In this document: piece by piece, positions 1-12,330 of the stretch
Position numbering within the stretch: the stretch's first letter is position 1
Layout: the number at the start of each line of letters is the position of its first letter
Source of the DNA: Megalopta genalis
Lineage: Eukaryota; Arthropoda; Insecta; Hymenoptera; Halictidae
Assembly (NCBI RefSeq): GCF_051020955.1
Contig: NC_135027.1
Coordinates: 6,860,532-6,924,531, forward strand
DNA length: 64,000 bases
Direction of reading: 5' to 3'
The notes under the pieces: generated by a model
The model's database searches: none
What the model was told of the DNA's origin: nothing
Seen by the model: only the letters and a program-made list of their open reading frames with translations
Translations under genes and position numbers: made by a program

Positions 1-824
1 TTAAAATGTTCCGCGCTCGTTCGAAAAGCTAAATGAATTATTGTTTATTTATAATTAGAAGCTGCAGCAGCCTTCGCTTTGAGGAAAAAAAAGAAGCTAA
101 AAATAATTTCTACGATCTGTCCATGAAAACAGGGGACGAAGACAAAAGGACTCCTTCACAGGACTGTGAAAAACACGTTCGGTTATCAAAAATGTTCAAA
201 TTAGAAACAACAAAGCTTTGAGAAAATTTCCAGTTCGCCGCCCTCGCGGAAATGAGGGATGACACGCCGTCGACGTTCTAAAAATTCGTGCATCTAAAAC
301 GATGCTAGAATTCTCCGCTTTGTCGACTAACCCTGTAAATAGGGTACCGGCGTTGTTGTAAAAATCTATCCAGCTATAATTAAAAACTGCAAAATCCTCT
401 GCTCCGTGGAAATTAAAAGCAGCCTTCGCGTTCTACCCCGGCAGAAATGATGCTATTATCGAAATCTATAGAGCCGTAATAGTCGCAGCAAACTGCGCCA
501 CTGTTAAAGAAGCGGACATTGCAACCTGCACCGAAAATAGGGGATGAAAACGCGAGGACTATTGTTGAGGGACGCTTTTAATTACCGTAAAGCCGAGCCG
601 GGGAATGCGATCTTCATTCTTTCGAAAAAGCTAACCACCTAATCCCGATTTAATGATGTCCATGGATTAAGATCTACAATTTCATAAGAAAAATTCTGTT
701 TAGCCGAAGGAAGATCTTCGCTTGGAGTTCGCGTGGAAAAAACGGTGTACACTCATATTTCTGTTCGGCTGTGTGTGAGAGATCGTGTTGGGAATCGTCG
801 GGAATGGTTTTACACAGGGAGGAG

Positions 825-826
825 AC

Positions 827-868
<42 letters not shown>
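825..868. repeat. (GA)n microsatellite
   Basis: About 44 bp of nearly pure GA repeat. Confidence 0.95.
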
Positions 869-869
<1 letters not shown>

Positions 870-1065
870 CCGTCACAAATAGGAAAGCGTTGATACAGAA
901 GTTGCCATGTAGTCTCGATATTTTGATCACAGCTAGATGGTCAGAGATGAAATTGGCCAGAAGATATCGAGATTCGCGCAAGATTGCGGTCCGAAGATAC
1001 GGGAGAGAGTGTCATCGAGTTGACTTACGCTTCTGCCGGCGATCACCGTTGAAATAGTCCGGATA

Positions 1066-1085
1066 TGGCGCGCGCGCGCGCGCGT
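1066..1085. repeat. (CG)n tract
   Basis: About nine CG dinucleotides in a row, followed by a GT-rich TGTATGTG run. Alternating purine-pyrimidine of this kind can adopt Z-DNA. Confidence 0.9.
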
Positions 1086-2619
1086 GTATGTGTTCTACTT
1101 GAACGTTGACGAGTTACAATTCACAGACACCGATCCATTCGGGCATGATTCGAGACAATTGCCGTGTTATTAGAGGACTCCGGACATAACTGAGTGGAAT
1201 AACACGGGGAGGCAATGATAGAACGATGATCCTATTAATTGATTCGTACTACTGGCAGTAGTGGAGCAACCAAATCAATCGGACGGCACGAGCCAAGAAG
1301 CGAGCTGCAGTATTTTCGAAAGTGATCCTTTGCACTCGAGCGGTCGCTCTGTGATACAAGTGAAGATTGCTATATCACGTTCTAAAATAATGTTTACATT
1401 GTTAAAATTGTTCATATTTAAAAAGCTGTTAAGTGTAAAACTGTTTTGTACAAGTTTCAAGATTCAATTTCATACGCATAAAATGCACTAGGTCATATAA
1501 TATGGTTAAAATGGAGTTAAAATGACTTCAAAGGGTTAATGCCTGATTCTGAACCCGTTTCACTTTGTATTATTTATTGATTTTAGTGACGAGGAGTATG
1601 CGATATGTAGCAAAGATATATTGAATATACAACATTGAATTTGTACGTAAAGAATTTTCTCATTTTAAACTTGAGGATTAAATTGTGGAGGAATTTCTTT
1701 GGAGTGATTAATAATAACTAAATATTTATATATATCTTCTAATACAAATTATGTAACAATAATTAATAATTTACTAATCATTCTAATTATTACAAATATC
1801 ACATCCACATTATTTGTTATAACATTTCTCCTTTTATTCTTTTTTCGTTTTTGTTCGCACTCTGCTTGATCGTTATTGTACTTTTGTATCGACTAACAAG
1901 GGATAATGCATTCCGTGTAAAGTAGAAGTATAATATCCAGAATATTGTTTCTATCCGCTGATTGGTACTACGCGCAGTAGTAAAGACCGACAATGATCAG
2001 ACAAGATGAATTTGGCATAGCGACAAAGTACTTGTTTATCTTCAGTATAGAAAATTATTTTCTCGTCACTTAAGAGTCTATATAGTATCCGTATAGCGAA
2101 CTTTCTCTAAAATTTAATATAGACTTCTGCCATCAGCGGAAGAAAAACAGATTCGAAGTTTTCCACGTTCATTTTTCCACACTGCGGAAATTGTCGCTAC
2201 AACGGCCCTAACTTTTCCATTAAAAGGAACTTCTTCGCAGGACGTTTCGCGTACTCCACTTCAACGCTCAAACTTCGTTTCGCAGAGAAAAAAATTTCGA
2301 TTGTACAAAGCCGTCGAAGGGAGCAAAACCCCTAAAGGTTGAAGTTAAACGCTCGGTGGTCGTAACTGATTCTCGACAAGAATTCGCGTCTCCGTTGCAA
2401 TTACAATCTCTCCGCGCCAGACACAAAACGAAATAATTAACAACCAGTCTTATTTAAGGCGAACATCAATTTTCTCCCATAAGAAACGTTTTCTACTGTG
2501 CCCGCCACAATTCCTTAAGAAATCTTTTCCCACAGAAATTCCTTTATTTCAACAATGAACGTATAAGGATGTTGGTATGTCGTACTGTTATTATTTTTAT
2601 TTCCTCCGCGAGGTTACTT

Positions 2620-3270
2620 TGTTATGAACCAAAAATTTGCACAAAATTTTGGCGCGACTCTCCAACGATGCGACAAGGTATTCGAAACAATCTTAGAAGA
2701 ATTCATCACGTACTCCTCAAGAACAGAAATTCCAAGCGATCAATTAATTTTCATGTCCTTTGAGAAGTGCTCTGCAATTATAATTTTTATTTCTATAAAG
2801 AATCTATTTTTTCGCAAAATAAAAATATGTTCTGATATTGCAATGATGCAACAAGATGAACTAAAAATTCCAATGGAATCGATGGTACAATTTCCCGGCA
2901 AAGTAGTCCAAAACGATCAAATACCTTCTTGTTAAACAAACAAGACTCCCGACACGAAGCGCAGTTATCATTTTTATTTCCGCAAACCAAGCCACATTTT
3001 CGTCAGAAGGAAACGTATCTCCGTACTTCTATGATGCGACAAAGTATCCTAAAAATTCCAACGAACTGGATGGTACAATTTTCCAACAAAAAGAATCCAA
3101 AATAATCAAATACCCTCTTTTTAAACAAACAAGACTCCCGACACGTCGCACAGCTATCATATTTATTTCGTCCAAATATGTTTCAATACCGCGATAACGC
3201 AACAAGGTATCCCAAAAGTTCCAAAAAATGTGCACCGCAAAAATTCCGCCCTCGAAAAAGAACAAAATTC
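2620..3270. repeat. Diverged tandem repeat, about 180-bp unit
   Basis: Recurring blocks such as 'GATGCGACAA.GTAT', 'AAAAATTCCAA', 'GATGGTACAATTT' and 'AAACAAACAAGACTCCCGAC' appear at about 2665, 2843, 3030 and 3198. The copies are too diverged to give a clean period. Confidence 0.7.
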
Positions 3271-3570
3271 CGCACCCCGAACAAAAATTCATGGCGTTAC
3301 GATGCCCCCAGACGCAGCCCTAAAACAGTCGCAGAGGTCCGTATCGTGCACGCGTCGTTCCCGGAGCATGTCCCCTGAAAGCATGTCTGTCCTCGCACAT
3401 ATCCATCCCTAGAGCCTGTATCCCAAACAAGGGCCGGGGGTTGTCTTACGCGCACATCGTCGTGCAAGCTCGCGTCCGCCGGTGCTACGTGTCGCTGTTC
3501 TCGGTGCCTTATAGCTGGACGAAGACAGAGACAGTGAAAGAAGGAGACGCGACACCGGACGAGGATGCCG

Positions 3571-3676
3571 GGTGGCTACAGAAAGAAGGAGAAAGAGATA
3601 GAGGGAGATAAAGAAAGAGTGAGAGAGAGAGAGAGGGGGAGGGAGAGAAAGAGAGGGAGAGAGAGAGAAAGAGAGC
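3571..3676. repeat. Polypurine GA-rich tract
   Basis: About 105 bp of imperfect GA/GGGA/GAAA repeats. Confidence 0.9.
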
Positions 3677-4372
3677 CAGGGGGTAGGATCGAGGCTGGCG
3701 CGCTAGTTTCCGCGTTCCACCGACACAGGCGGCTCAGGCGGCTCAGGCGGCGGCGCTGGCACAGGGAAAGAGATACACGCCTACACAAGGAGAAACCAGC
3801 CACGGGACAGAGACGGGGAAAGCTTGCGCGTATCCGGCCAAGCTCCGCGTTTCACGAACACCCGTCGGTTGGCCTGGCTGTTCAGTAAGCTCGGAGCTTT
3901 CGACCGGTCCAGTCGCGCGGCGTTCGATCGAGCCGCGGCGAAGTCGCGTCCCGTCGCGACGCATCCTCTCTTACGCAGTTGCGTGGGACATGTGCGTGTC
4001 CCGTTCGATCCCCCAGGTGCTCGTCGTTGGCTGAAAGGCGGCCGGCCAGGTGAAACAGTGATAGAATCGCTCGGTCCTCGGCGAGCCTCCTCGATGACGG
4101 TCGGACGAGAGCGAAAGAGCTGCGACAGCCACCGGGGAAGAGGCCCGAGAAGCGGCGAGCCGTGAACGAGCCAAAAGGCGATCCGGAGAGGACAGGGCTG
4201 AGTGGATGAGTCGGAGATGAGAGCAGATAAACGTCGATCAACGCCGGTGCTCGGCTATTCCCGCAGGCCCGACACTGGCCCGGCCTAGGACACCAGAACC
4301 GTGCGCCAATCGCGATCAGGGCTCTCGACCGGAAGTCACGGTAGCCAGGACGAGCGTGCAGGGCCAAGCCGC

Positions 4373-4440
4373 TCTCTCTCTCTCTCTCTCTCTCCCTCTC
4401 ACTCTCTCTCTCTTTCTATCTCTCTATCTCTTTCTCGCAC
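4373..4440. repeat. Polypyrimidine CT-rich tract
   Basis: About 68 bp of CT repeats with interruptions, followed by (TCGC)n at about 4461-4482. Confidence 0.9.
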
Positions 4441-4882
4441 TCTCTTCCTATCTCCCTTTCTCTCGCTCGCTCGCTCGCTCGCTCTATAGCCTCGAGATCG
4501 ATTCAGAGACCGTCGAATCAGCTTGATTACTGTCACGGAAGACGGATAGGAGCAGGGATCAGCGGCGCCGGACCCGCCGCACACTGATTTCCACGGAAAA
4601 ATGAAATGATCGAGCACGGATCGGCCCGGCTCGATCTCGGCGTCGGACCCCGGGCCGCGTGAACCTACTGTGACCGATCGGACACTGGCGAATCGGATCA
4701 CTCGGTGCTCCGTTGTTCTCGGCGCACGAAGTACGTTCGCCATCCAGTTCTGCGGTTGTTGCATAGGAAACGGTGGTTCCCCGCGTGTTTTTCTCGATTT
4801 TTATTCGATCGCATTTTCGCTGCCGGCGCGAATTAAGAGAACCGTGGGAAACAACGTTTCTATTGTGGTCGCTGGTTTTGTG

Positions 4883-5512
4883 ATTGCCGAGAGCTTCCGA
4901 GAGTCGCGCGTTCGCGGGGACGCTTTCGCGTCTGTTTTGTTTGAGTACAGTCGGCGTTCTGAGTCCGGTCCTTTCGATGATTACGTTGCGAGATAAGTGG
5001 CGATACGGAAAGCTCGCTTTCATCTATTTTGTCGCGCTGTTTCGTGCTTGCTGATCTTCGGGGAGTTGCAATCCGTGGGAATGCTTTTAATCCGTCTCGT
5101 TCGAACACAGCCGGATTGCGAGATTGCCCTTTTGAGGGATTAGGTTGTCGGATGAATGGCGATACGGAAAGTTTGCTGGTCACTCTCGTCACTGGTTCGT
5201 CACTTGATCCTCGAAGGGGGTTGCAATTCGTGGGAACGTTTCTTCGTTCTACTTCGTTCGCGAACAGTTGCATTACGAGATTGTTCCTTTCGGCGATTAG
5301 GTGATCAGATAAGTGGAGATACAGAAAGCTTGCTCGTCACTTTCGTCACCGTTTTGTGGTTCCTAATGAATCCACACGGGTTGGAATTGATCGGCAACGG
5401 TTTTTTTCATCGATTCTCTTTCCGTGCACGATTCAATCACGATATTGCTTTCGCAGAGATATGTTAGGTTTGTTGAATAACGCGACGATACAGAGATTCG
5501 TTTCCTCGTTGT
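4883..5512. repeat. Four diverged tandem units of about 155 bp
   Basis: Units begin near 4883, 5047, 5206 and 5364. Shared landmarks per unit: a TTGCAATCCGTGGGAA-like block, then GATTGC, then a 'GGCGATACGGAAAG' block at 4998, 5158 and 5311 (as GGAGATACAGAAAG) and a weaker CGATACAGAG at about 5484, then GTCACTTTCGTCAC. The middle two units are the closest pair. Confidence 0.8.
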
Positions 5513-6727
5513 TTTTCCCTACCTTTTTCATTGGTAAAACGGGTTGGAGCGGCGAGTATTATTTGTAACGTGGATTTTCTCTGTTTATGTTTTGTCATGT
5601 ATCTTTTTGTTGTTTCTCACTAGGTATAGTTCGGATTTTGTTGTGTTTTCGTACCGCCGGGCCTGGTATCGCAATGAAGACGGCGGGCGAAACGGTGGAG
5701 CTTTAGGAGAAGTTCAATCGACCTCCTCGTTGATTTGTTGATTAAAGTGGCCGAATGTTTGTATACAAAGTGTAAATAAAACGTTGTTCGTGAAATCGTT
5801 CGAATTTCTGTTGTTTTTTTTTTGTTCTTATTTCTCGTTTCAGTAACAGAGTTCATTTTTAGTCGAGGACGCCGGATCCGATGTTTCAATTAGACGTTGC
5901 CTAAGTACAACAACGGAGGTCGCAGGAAAGATATTCCTAGTTATATAAGATAGCAGTTGAAATTCACCGTTTCGTATGCATCAATCCGTAAGCATAAGAG
6001 TTACGTAGATAGCGAGGAAAGAGGAAACACTTGAGGGTTTTAAAAAAAGGGAACGCACGAAACTTGGAAGTGTCCTTTCTCATTTGATGCCGAGATATAT
6101 CCTCGGAGGTAACAGCGCAATGATGTAGTAAACCCAATGGGAATATAAACAATAGCTGCGGGCTACGGTCTGTAAGCTCGGAACAATCTCCGTCATCTCG
6201 GAACATTTTCGAAACTGGTCTCAAAATGGGAACTAGTAAAACGTACAATTTTGCCCACCAGCGAGGCGGGTTCTCGTTTTCCTGCTATCGTGCCATCTTT
6301 TGTTAATTGCTCCGTACAAATTCCGCAGGGCCACTGTGTTTACTGCATCGCTACGGTAGAACCTCGATTAGCACTGGAAACTACTAAAACTAATCGAAAT
6401 GACTGGATTGTAATCTCTTCTTCGACAATTCCCGTGAGATATTTTTAGACGAACTTCGTTATTCGAGCACACGTTATCATAGAAATCGTGCGAAATTTGA
6501 ATGAATCCGATCTTGTTATAAAACAATGTACATCAGTCCTGTTAAAGGCTCGATAGTTATAGTATTAACTAGTTGCATTTCGATTCCTTTTGTTGTTATA
6601 CTTGACTAGCACTTCTTCATTCTTAATAATTTCTCGGCAGTTTTCAAAATCGAAGATCAAGAGTTACGAATTTTTCGAAGATCGTTCGAAAGCTATTCTC
6701 ATCCGTGATCCATCAAATTGTTTAGAT
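5513..6727. other. Non-coding stretch, nothing recognised
   Basis: AT-rich, short open frames only, no family resemblance and no repeat array. Confidence 0.6.
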
Positions 6728-7589
6728 TAATATAATTTAACAAGTTCGCTCGAAATTATTATTTAGAAGAACGTCGTCGAGTTTCTCTTAGGCACAGTTC
6801 AAACATTGTGAAGCCTATTAAAATAACAGGAGATTTGATTTCGATTTGGAATAACGTCCATGTTTAGTAGATTATATAATGTAAGAAGTTCATTCGAAAT
6901 TATTATTGAAAAGAACATCGTCGAGCTTCTCTTAGGCATAAGTTCAGTCGCTGAAAAGTCTATTAATAACAGGAGATTTGATTTCGATTTAGAATAACGA
7001 TCATGTTTAGTAGATTATATAATGTAACAAGTTCGTTCGAAATTATTATTTAGAAGAACATGGTCAAGCTTCTCTTAGGCATAAGTTCAGTCACTGAAAA
7101 GCCTATTAATAGCAGGAGATTTGATTTCGATTTGGAATAACGTCCATGTTTAGTAGATTATATAATGTAACAAGTTCGTTCGAAATTATTATTTAGAAGA
7201 ACATCGTCGAGCTTCTCTTAGGCATAAGTTCAGTCACTGAAAAGCCTATTAATAACAGGAGATTTGATTTCGATTTAGAATAACGTCCATGTTTAGTAGA
7301 TTATATAATGTAACAAGTTCGTTCGAAATTATTATTTAGAAGAACATCGTCGAGCTTCTCTTAGGCATAAGTTCAGTCGCTGAAAAGTCTATTAATAACA
7401 GGAGACTTGATTTTGATTTAGAATAACGTCCATGTTTAGTAGATTATATAATGTAACAAGTTCATTCGAAATTATTATTTAGAAGAACATCGTCGAGCTT
7501 CTCTTAGGCATAAGTTCAGTCACTGAAAAGCCTATTAATAACAGGAGATTTGATTTCGATTTAGAATAACGTCCATGTTTAGTAGATTG
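6728..7589. repeat. Tandem array, 143-bp unit, about 6 copies
   Basis: The landmark ACATCGTCGAGCTTCTCTTA recurs at about 6772 (variant), 6915, 7058 (variant), 7201, 7344 and 7487, a regular 143-144-bp spacing. The copies look highly similar with few substitutions, which suggests recent amplification. The array ends sharply in 'TTTAGTAGATT' followed by unique sequence. Confidence 0.95.
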
Positions 7590-9090
7590 CGATAGTCTGA
7601 CTCGTTATATTCACAGCACAGTTGTACAATCTCGAGCTGTTCAGCTTTTTAAATGTTCTCTGGTGCAATCATCGAGGTTCGACCGTGCACTGTCGCCAAA
7701 AAGTCGCGCTGTGTCGGTGGAACGAACGCGAACTCGTAAAAACAGAAGGGTGTAAAACGGAAACATTTCCGAGTGTCGGACGACCATACTAGGATTGACC
7801 CTTCCCGGTCCCTAGACAAGGGCTCGAGGGTAACGAAACAACAGGAAACCAATCCCAGATAGCAGCAATAAAAGTCCCGGGGCCCCTTAAACTTCGAACT
7901 TGCCGTTCCGCGAGCGACCAGCGAAAAACAATTTTCGACCATTCTCATCTTTGAAAGAGAGGGCTCTCTATACGGAGACGTGATTCGTAATGTACCTTAA
8001 AAGGCTACGAGCAGGAATAAAGCGACACGGCGGAACAAAATTTCATCGTAAGGAAATCGCGGGAAAATCGAATTTTGGTTAAATGAATATCCAAAAGGTA
8101 GATGGTACGAGTCTCTTTGTGCAGTAATCGAGTATAAAGTTCGATGGAATTTAATCGCAGTTTGTGACCGTTTCATTCGGGCTTAGCGGAGCTGTGATTA
8201 CGAAAGATTCGCGAAACGAATTTCTTTGCTATCTCTAATGTTTGCTAGGATTAAAGCATAATCATTGGGGAATTGGAATGTCGGCAGCGATATCGAATCT
8301 GCGCTGAAAGCTATCTCTGTGAGCTTCTATAATCATTAGACTCTGGATCTTTATGCAAAATAACAGAATTTCTGAATCAAGTGCATGGAACAGAAGCTAA
8401 ATAAAATCGTATTACTTCTTCTGATGACTTCGATGAAGTGGAGTGAATGTAAAAATATAATATTTTTCAATTTTTTGAATGTCTTCATCGCTTCATATTT
8501 CAACAATAATTTTATAATAAACGAATGAAATCTCCAATTTGATAGTTACTGTATAAGCTCGCGACTAGACTGCGGATTTTATGCATTTATGATAAAAATG
8601 AGTAGATATCATTTAAAACAGTGCGATGATTGAAAGAAACTAAGAATGTCGATGCATTGATCCGAACTCATTAACATTATTAACGAAAGAAAAAAGGTAG
8701 TGCTTGGATCCTATGCCCTGCAATCGATGCAGACAATTTTTATTTTGCATGAAGATTCGCATATCATATATTTTATATAATAAAACATTTCCGAATTAAT
8801 TGCAAGCAACAGAATCTGAAACGTAATTCCCCTTCTTTATGATTTCAACAAATTGGACAGAACGTAAGAATGTTCTTAAATTCTTCAAATAACTTCGTTC
8901 CTTCGTGTTTCAACAGCAATTTTATAATAAGTACATAAAATCTCCAATTTAGTAGTTGCTACATACGCTGGTGACACGATAGCACTATCAATATCCTCAT
9001 AATTGCGACCAGGTAGAATTGATCGAAGAAAGAAGGTGCAATCTGCGGGATTCGGGGCGACTTTCGACACTGGAATTTTTTTAGAAAAAT
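7590..9090. other. Non-coding stretch with a diverged direct duplication
   Basis: 8340-8570 and 8755-8975 share order and sequence blocks (CAACAGCAATTTTATAATAA, AAATCTCCAATTTAGTAGTT), so they are diverged direct copies about 420 bp apart. No gene seen. Confidence 0.6.
8570..8620. repeat. Dispersed repeat fragment (GCATAAAATyCGCAGTC family)
   Basis: TAGACTGCGGATTTTATGCA then TTTATGATAAAAATGAGTA. Related blocks occur at 9840-9975, 17925-17960, 34135-34190, 45330-45455 and 55493-55530, in both orientations. Confidence 0.6.
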
Positions 9091-9576
9091 GGAGAATGTA
9101 AGATGCAAAGTTTGCGATACAGTTTTCCCATATTCTCGCGTGAAGAAATCAGCCGAAAAGTAGCTCGAAGTCTCGTTCCACCGACATCTGGCTCTACCTT
9201 CTTCCCTGAAGTCGCGTGGAGTTATTATGGGGGCCGCAGCGACGCCTCGATGCCGGCCATGGGGAGCCCCACAAAGGATTAACTTTCGCTCGATTGCAGG
9301 CCCAGGGATGCAGTAAAACCGGGTGCGTAAGTGAAAACGAAGGGAGCCGACCGAGGGAAGAGACGCGCAGGCTTCGCCTTATCTTTCTCGCACCTTGGAA
9401 CCTCGAAATATTCACCGGACAGATAATCTGCCGGGGATCGATGGCAATTAAATCGTCGACGATCGATCGTTCGTCGTGGCAACTGTGTGATCGATAAACC
9501 GGTGACCAACGAAGGAAAACGCATCGATTTTTCGTGGCGCGAGAATATCTGCCGAAGAATTGTGGAGATTAAACAG
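9091..9576 (+). other. GC-rich segment ending in a splice-donor-like site
   Basis: More GC-rich than its surroundings and ends AAACAG|GTACGTGT at 9576/9577, a near-consensus donor. It could be a non-coding 5' exon of Pde6, but there is no direct support. Confidence 0.25.
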
Positions 9577-10116
9577 GTACGTGTTCGTGATTAATTGTAA
9601 TTGCATTTTGAACAGTTTATAGCTGTTTTATTCAAGTATTTCTCGAGCTATGAGAGTCTTCGAAATTGGTCTTCTTGCTCTGACTTTCGTAAAAGAACTG
9701 ATTGAAGCGAGAATTTGCACGAGGATACTCGAGCATAGTGAATCGAACAAATATTTTATCCGAAATGTAATAAATAGATTGCGGTCTTTTGGGCGAAATA
9801 AAAATTTGTTGCATCGATTGCAAGGCAGATGAGCCAAGTACAATTGACTTTCTTTCTTCCATTAATAAATTGAATAAGTTGCAAATAGTATACCAGCATT
9901 CTTGGTTCTTTTTAATCTTTCCACTGCATTTGATTTTTATCACAAGTGTATAAAATTCGCAGTCTGATAATAAAACAAGCAATGAAATGAAGTTCCATAT
10001 AGTCTCCATATTATTTCGAGATTATCGAACCATTCTTTATTCAGTAGACGAGTTAACACTTTCAATGGCTAACTATTTCTTTAAAAAAATGATTAAAAAA
10101 CTGCAATAATCTCATC

Positions 10117-10403
10117 AAAACCCATCAAAATTATTTAGATGAATCATTGTTTCGATCTTCAGCCAAAGTATTTAAATCGTTCACTTAATTACTCAATTAA
10201 CGGCAATTAAATAAAACAAATTGCTGTTACAAAGCATGTCTAACATGTCTGCGAGAAAGAAAAACCCATCAAAATTATTCAGATGAATCATTGTTTCAAT
10301 TTTCAGCCAGAGTATTTAAATCGTTCACTTAATTACTCAATTAACGGCAATTAAATAAAACAAATTGCTGTTACAAAGCATGTCTAACATGTCTGCGAGA
10401 AAT
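10117..10403. repeat. Tandem duplication, about 143-bp unit, two copies
   Basis: 'AACCCATCAAAATTATT..GATGAATCATTG' to 'CATGTCTAACATGTCTGCGA' is present twice, head to tail, with a few substitutions. Confidence 0.93.
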
Positions 10404-11310
10404 ATGTCTAAAATATGTTTTGTAAAATGGCTGAATTATGCTCAGAATTGTTACAAGCATCGCCAACAATACAGTCGTGAAAATGGTCCGCGGATTGAAA
10501 GACAATTATCGAGCTTCTTTTACATGCAAGCACAGTTATTGAAAAGTCTATTAACAGGCTTCCGGTAAGTGAATAATGAACATCTGCAATCGAATGGTCG
10601 CGCGTTTATTATTTGACGATCGATCGAGTGAACAATTTGTAAGAATTCCGCGCGGCGACAACGTCGAAGTGAATTGCTTGGTAAAACCGAGACCCGGCGG
10701 ACCTCCTATGTCCTGTTCTATGAAAATATGCTCTTTTAAAGCTTGACCAAAGAGTCCTGTGTGCGCCACGCATGACCAGCGCTGCATTCAACGCGTTAAA
10801 GACGCCGGCAAAGAATATTTATTCGCGTATCGCGCTCCACCGCTAGCGAAATTATAAAGTTTGCCGTATTATTGCATTTTCTTTTTTTATACCCTTTACT
10901 CGCAGCCTGCCGCCGGCAGACCGTGAATTTTGCACAGTTCACAAAGGTGCACAGTAAAATAAGAGCTCCCTCTGACAAAGCTACGGAAACGCGCCCTTTT
11001 GGTTCTCGCTATTTAATTCAACTTTCCATGGAAACGGAACAATTCCTTCTGCACGTTAATCCACGGGACTTTCGTAGAATCGTACGTTCGCGGAAGGAAC
11101 ACCGTAATTAAAATGCCGCGGAATAAAATATCGTTACGTAATGGTGAAACGAAAGCGGAGAGGAAAATTTTTCGACGTAAAATGCGAACGATGAAGTCCG
11201 ATGGAAAGGAAAAATGGGAGTTCCTCGGCACGGTTCAAAAGAACTATCGATCTTCCTTAATTTTATCTTTCAAAATGGCGACGCGCTGCAACGGCTGGCG
11301 AGTACAAAGG

Positions 11311-11334
11311 CAGCAGCAGCAGCAGCAGCAGCAG
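11311..11334. repeat. (CAG)8 trinucleotide repeat
   Basis: Eight pure CAG units followed by CAC. The local open frame encodes a Gln run but has no conserved flanks. Confidence 0.9.
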
Positions 11335-12204
11335 CACCGGCCTGGCATCTTGGTAAATATGTCCGCCGGCGGACGTTAATTTAACGGATGGCTGGGTTGT
11401 TTTGCGCTGCAGCCGGTTATTTTCGACAGAAAACCCGTGGACAACCCGTTGAATATCAAATCGCGCAATTTCATAATTCAGTGATTAGACCAGTATTTCC
11501 CACGCGAGTCGTTCCCATCGTTTCCGTGAAACGGGCTGAAACGGGGGTGGAAGTTGGACTAGTCGGGTTCGCGGCTGCACGCTCTCCGCTGGCTCTTTCG
11601 AACGGGAAATCAAAACGCTGCTTTGTTCTCGCTTATTCGGGCCACTTAAACGTTATCTCTGAACATTGACGCTGCACCTGGCCAACGCCATCGCGTTCAA
11701 TAATCATTTAAAATCATCGATAATCTTATCGCATGTCCTGCGATCCCGGTGCTCCTTAAATTATGATGTGCGAAACACGTGAGAGCAAAGAATCTCTTTT
11801 ACACTGTTCAGTGTCATCGCCTGATAGGTGAGAGAAACTGCATAAATAGATTATGCTCAACCTCAAATGCTTACTGTAAAAACAATGGATCGATAATCTC
11901 ATTTTTAAATCGTCTTTATTAGGCATATCTACGGCGAATCATTAAAATTTGATATAACTTATAATTAATTTTTACGTCACTCTCATTTACGTTGTAAAAG
12001 GATCTTTTTGTCGGTAAAATAAATAAATAATCGATAGACGATTCTTATCGATTTTCACACGAATTTAAATTCAACTTTACGAATCTGTTCTGCTCGAATG
12101 AAAAAAGAATGATTTTTATATAGAATCATTTTGTAGACTCTCACGAGCACGACGGTGTATTATTCGTGTCATTATGAGCACTTAGGCGTGTGTGAATAAT
12201 AACC

Positions 12205-12330
12205 GATTATTATAATAATTATATTATATTACAATATATTATATTATAGTAATAATTATATTATATTATAATATATTATATTATAGTAATAATTATATTA
12301 TAATAATAATTATATTATATAAAATAAACA
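12205..12330. repeat. AT-only tandem repeat
   Basis: Repeats of TATTATAGTAATAATTATAT with self-complementary AATATATT cores, about 46-bp period, close to pure A+T. Confidence 0.85.

Larger units (their letters stand above)
1..2560. other. Non-coding stretch, no gene recognised
   Basis: Open frames here are short and show no family resemblance. It contains a (GA)n tract at 825-868 and a (CG)n tract at 1066-1085. The rest is AT-rich unique-looking sequence. Confidence 0.6.
3400..4960. promoter_or_regulatory. GC/CpG-rich segment, possible Pde6 promoter or 5' exon
   Basis: Markedly richer in C, G and CpG than the AT-rich flanks, with open frames in many phases that are consistent with composition alone. 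It holds GA/CT microsatellites at 3571-3676 and 4373-4440. The Pde6 first coding exon has an acceptor just before its ATG, so an upstream non-coding exon is expected; this patch is a reasonable place for it. No TATA box or core promoter motif could be pinned down. Confidence 0.35.

Noticed and set aside
3882..4367. 161-codon minus-strand open frame
   Set aside because: Lies in CpG-rich sequence where several frames are open at once; no domain or splice context.
11113..11379. Polyglutamine-encoding open frame
   Set aside because: The (CAG)8 run gives eight Gln, but flanks are not conserved and it lies in a probable 5' intron.
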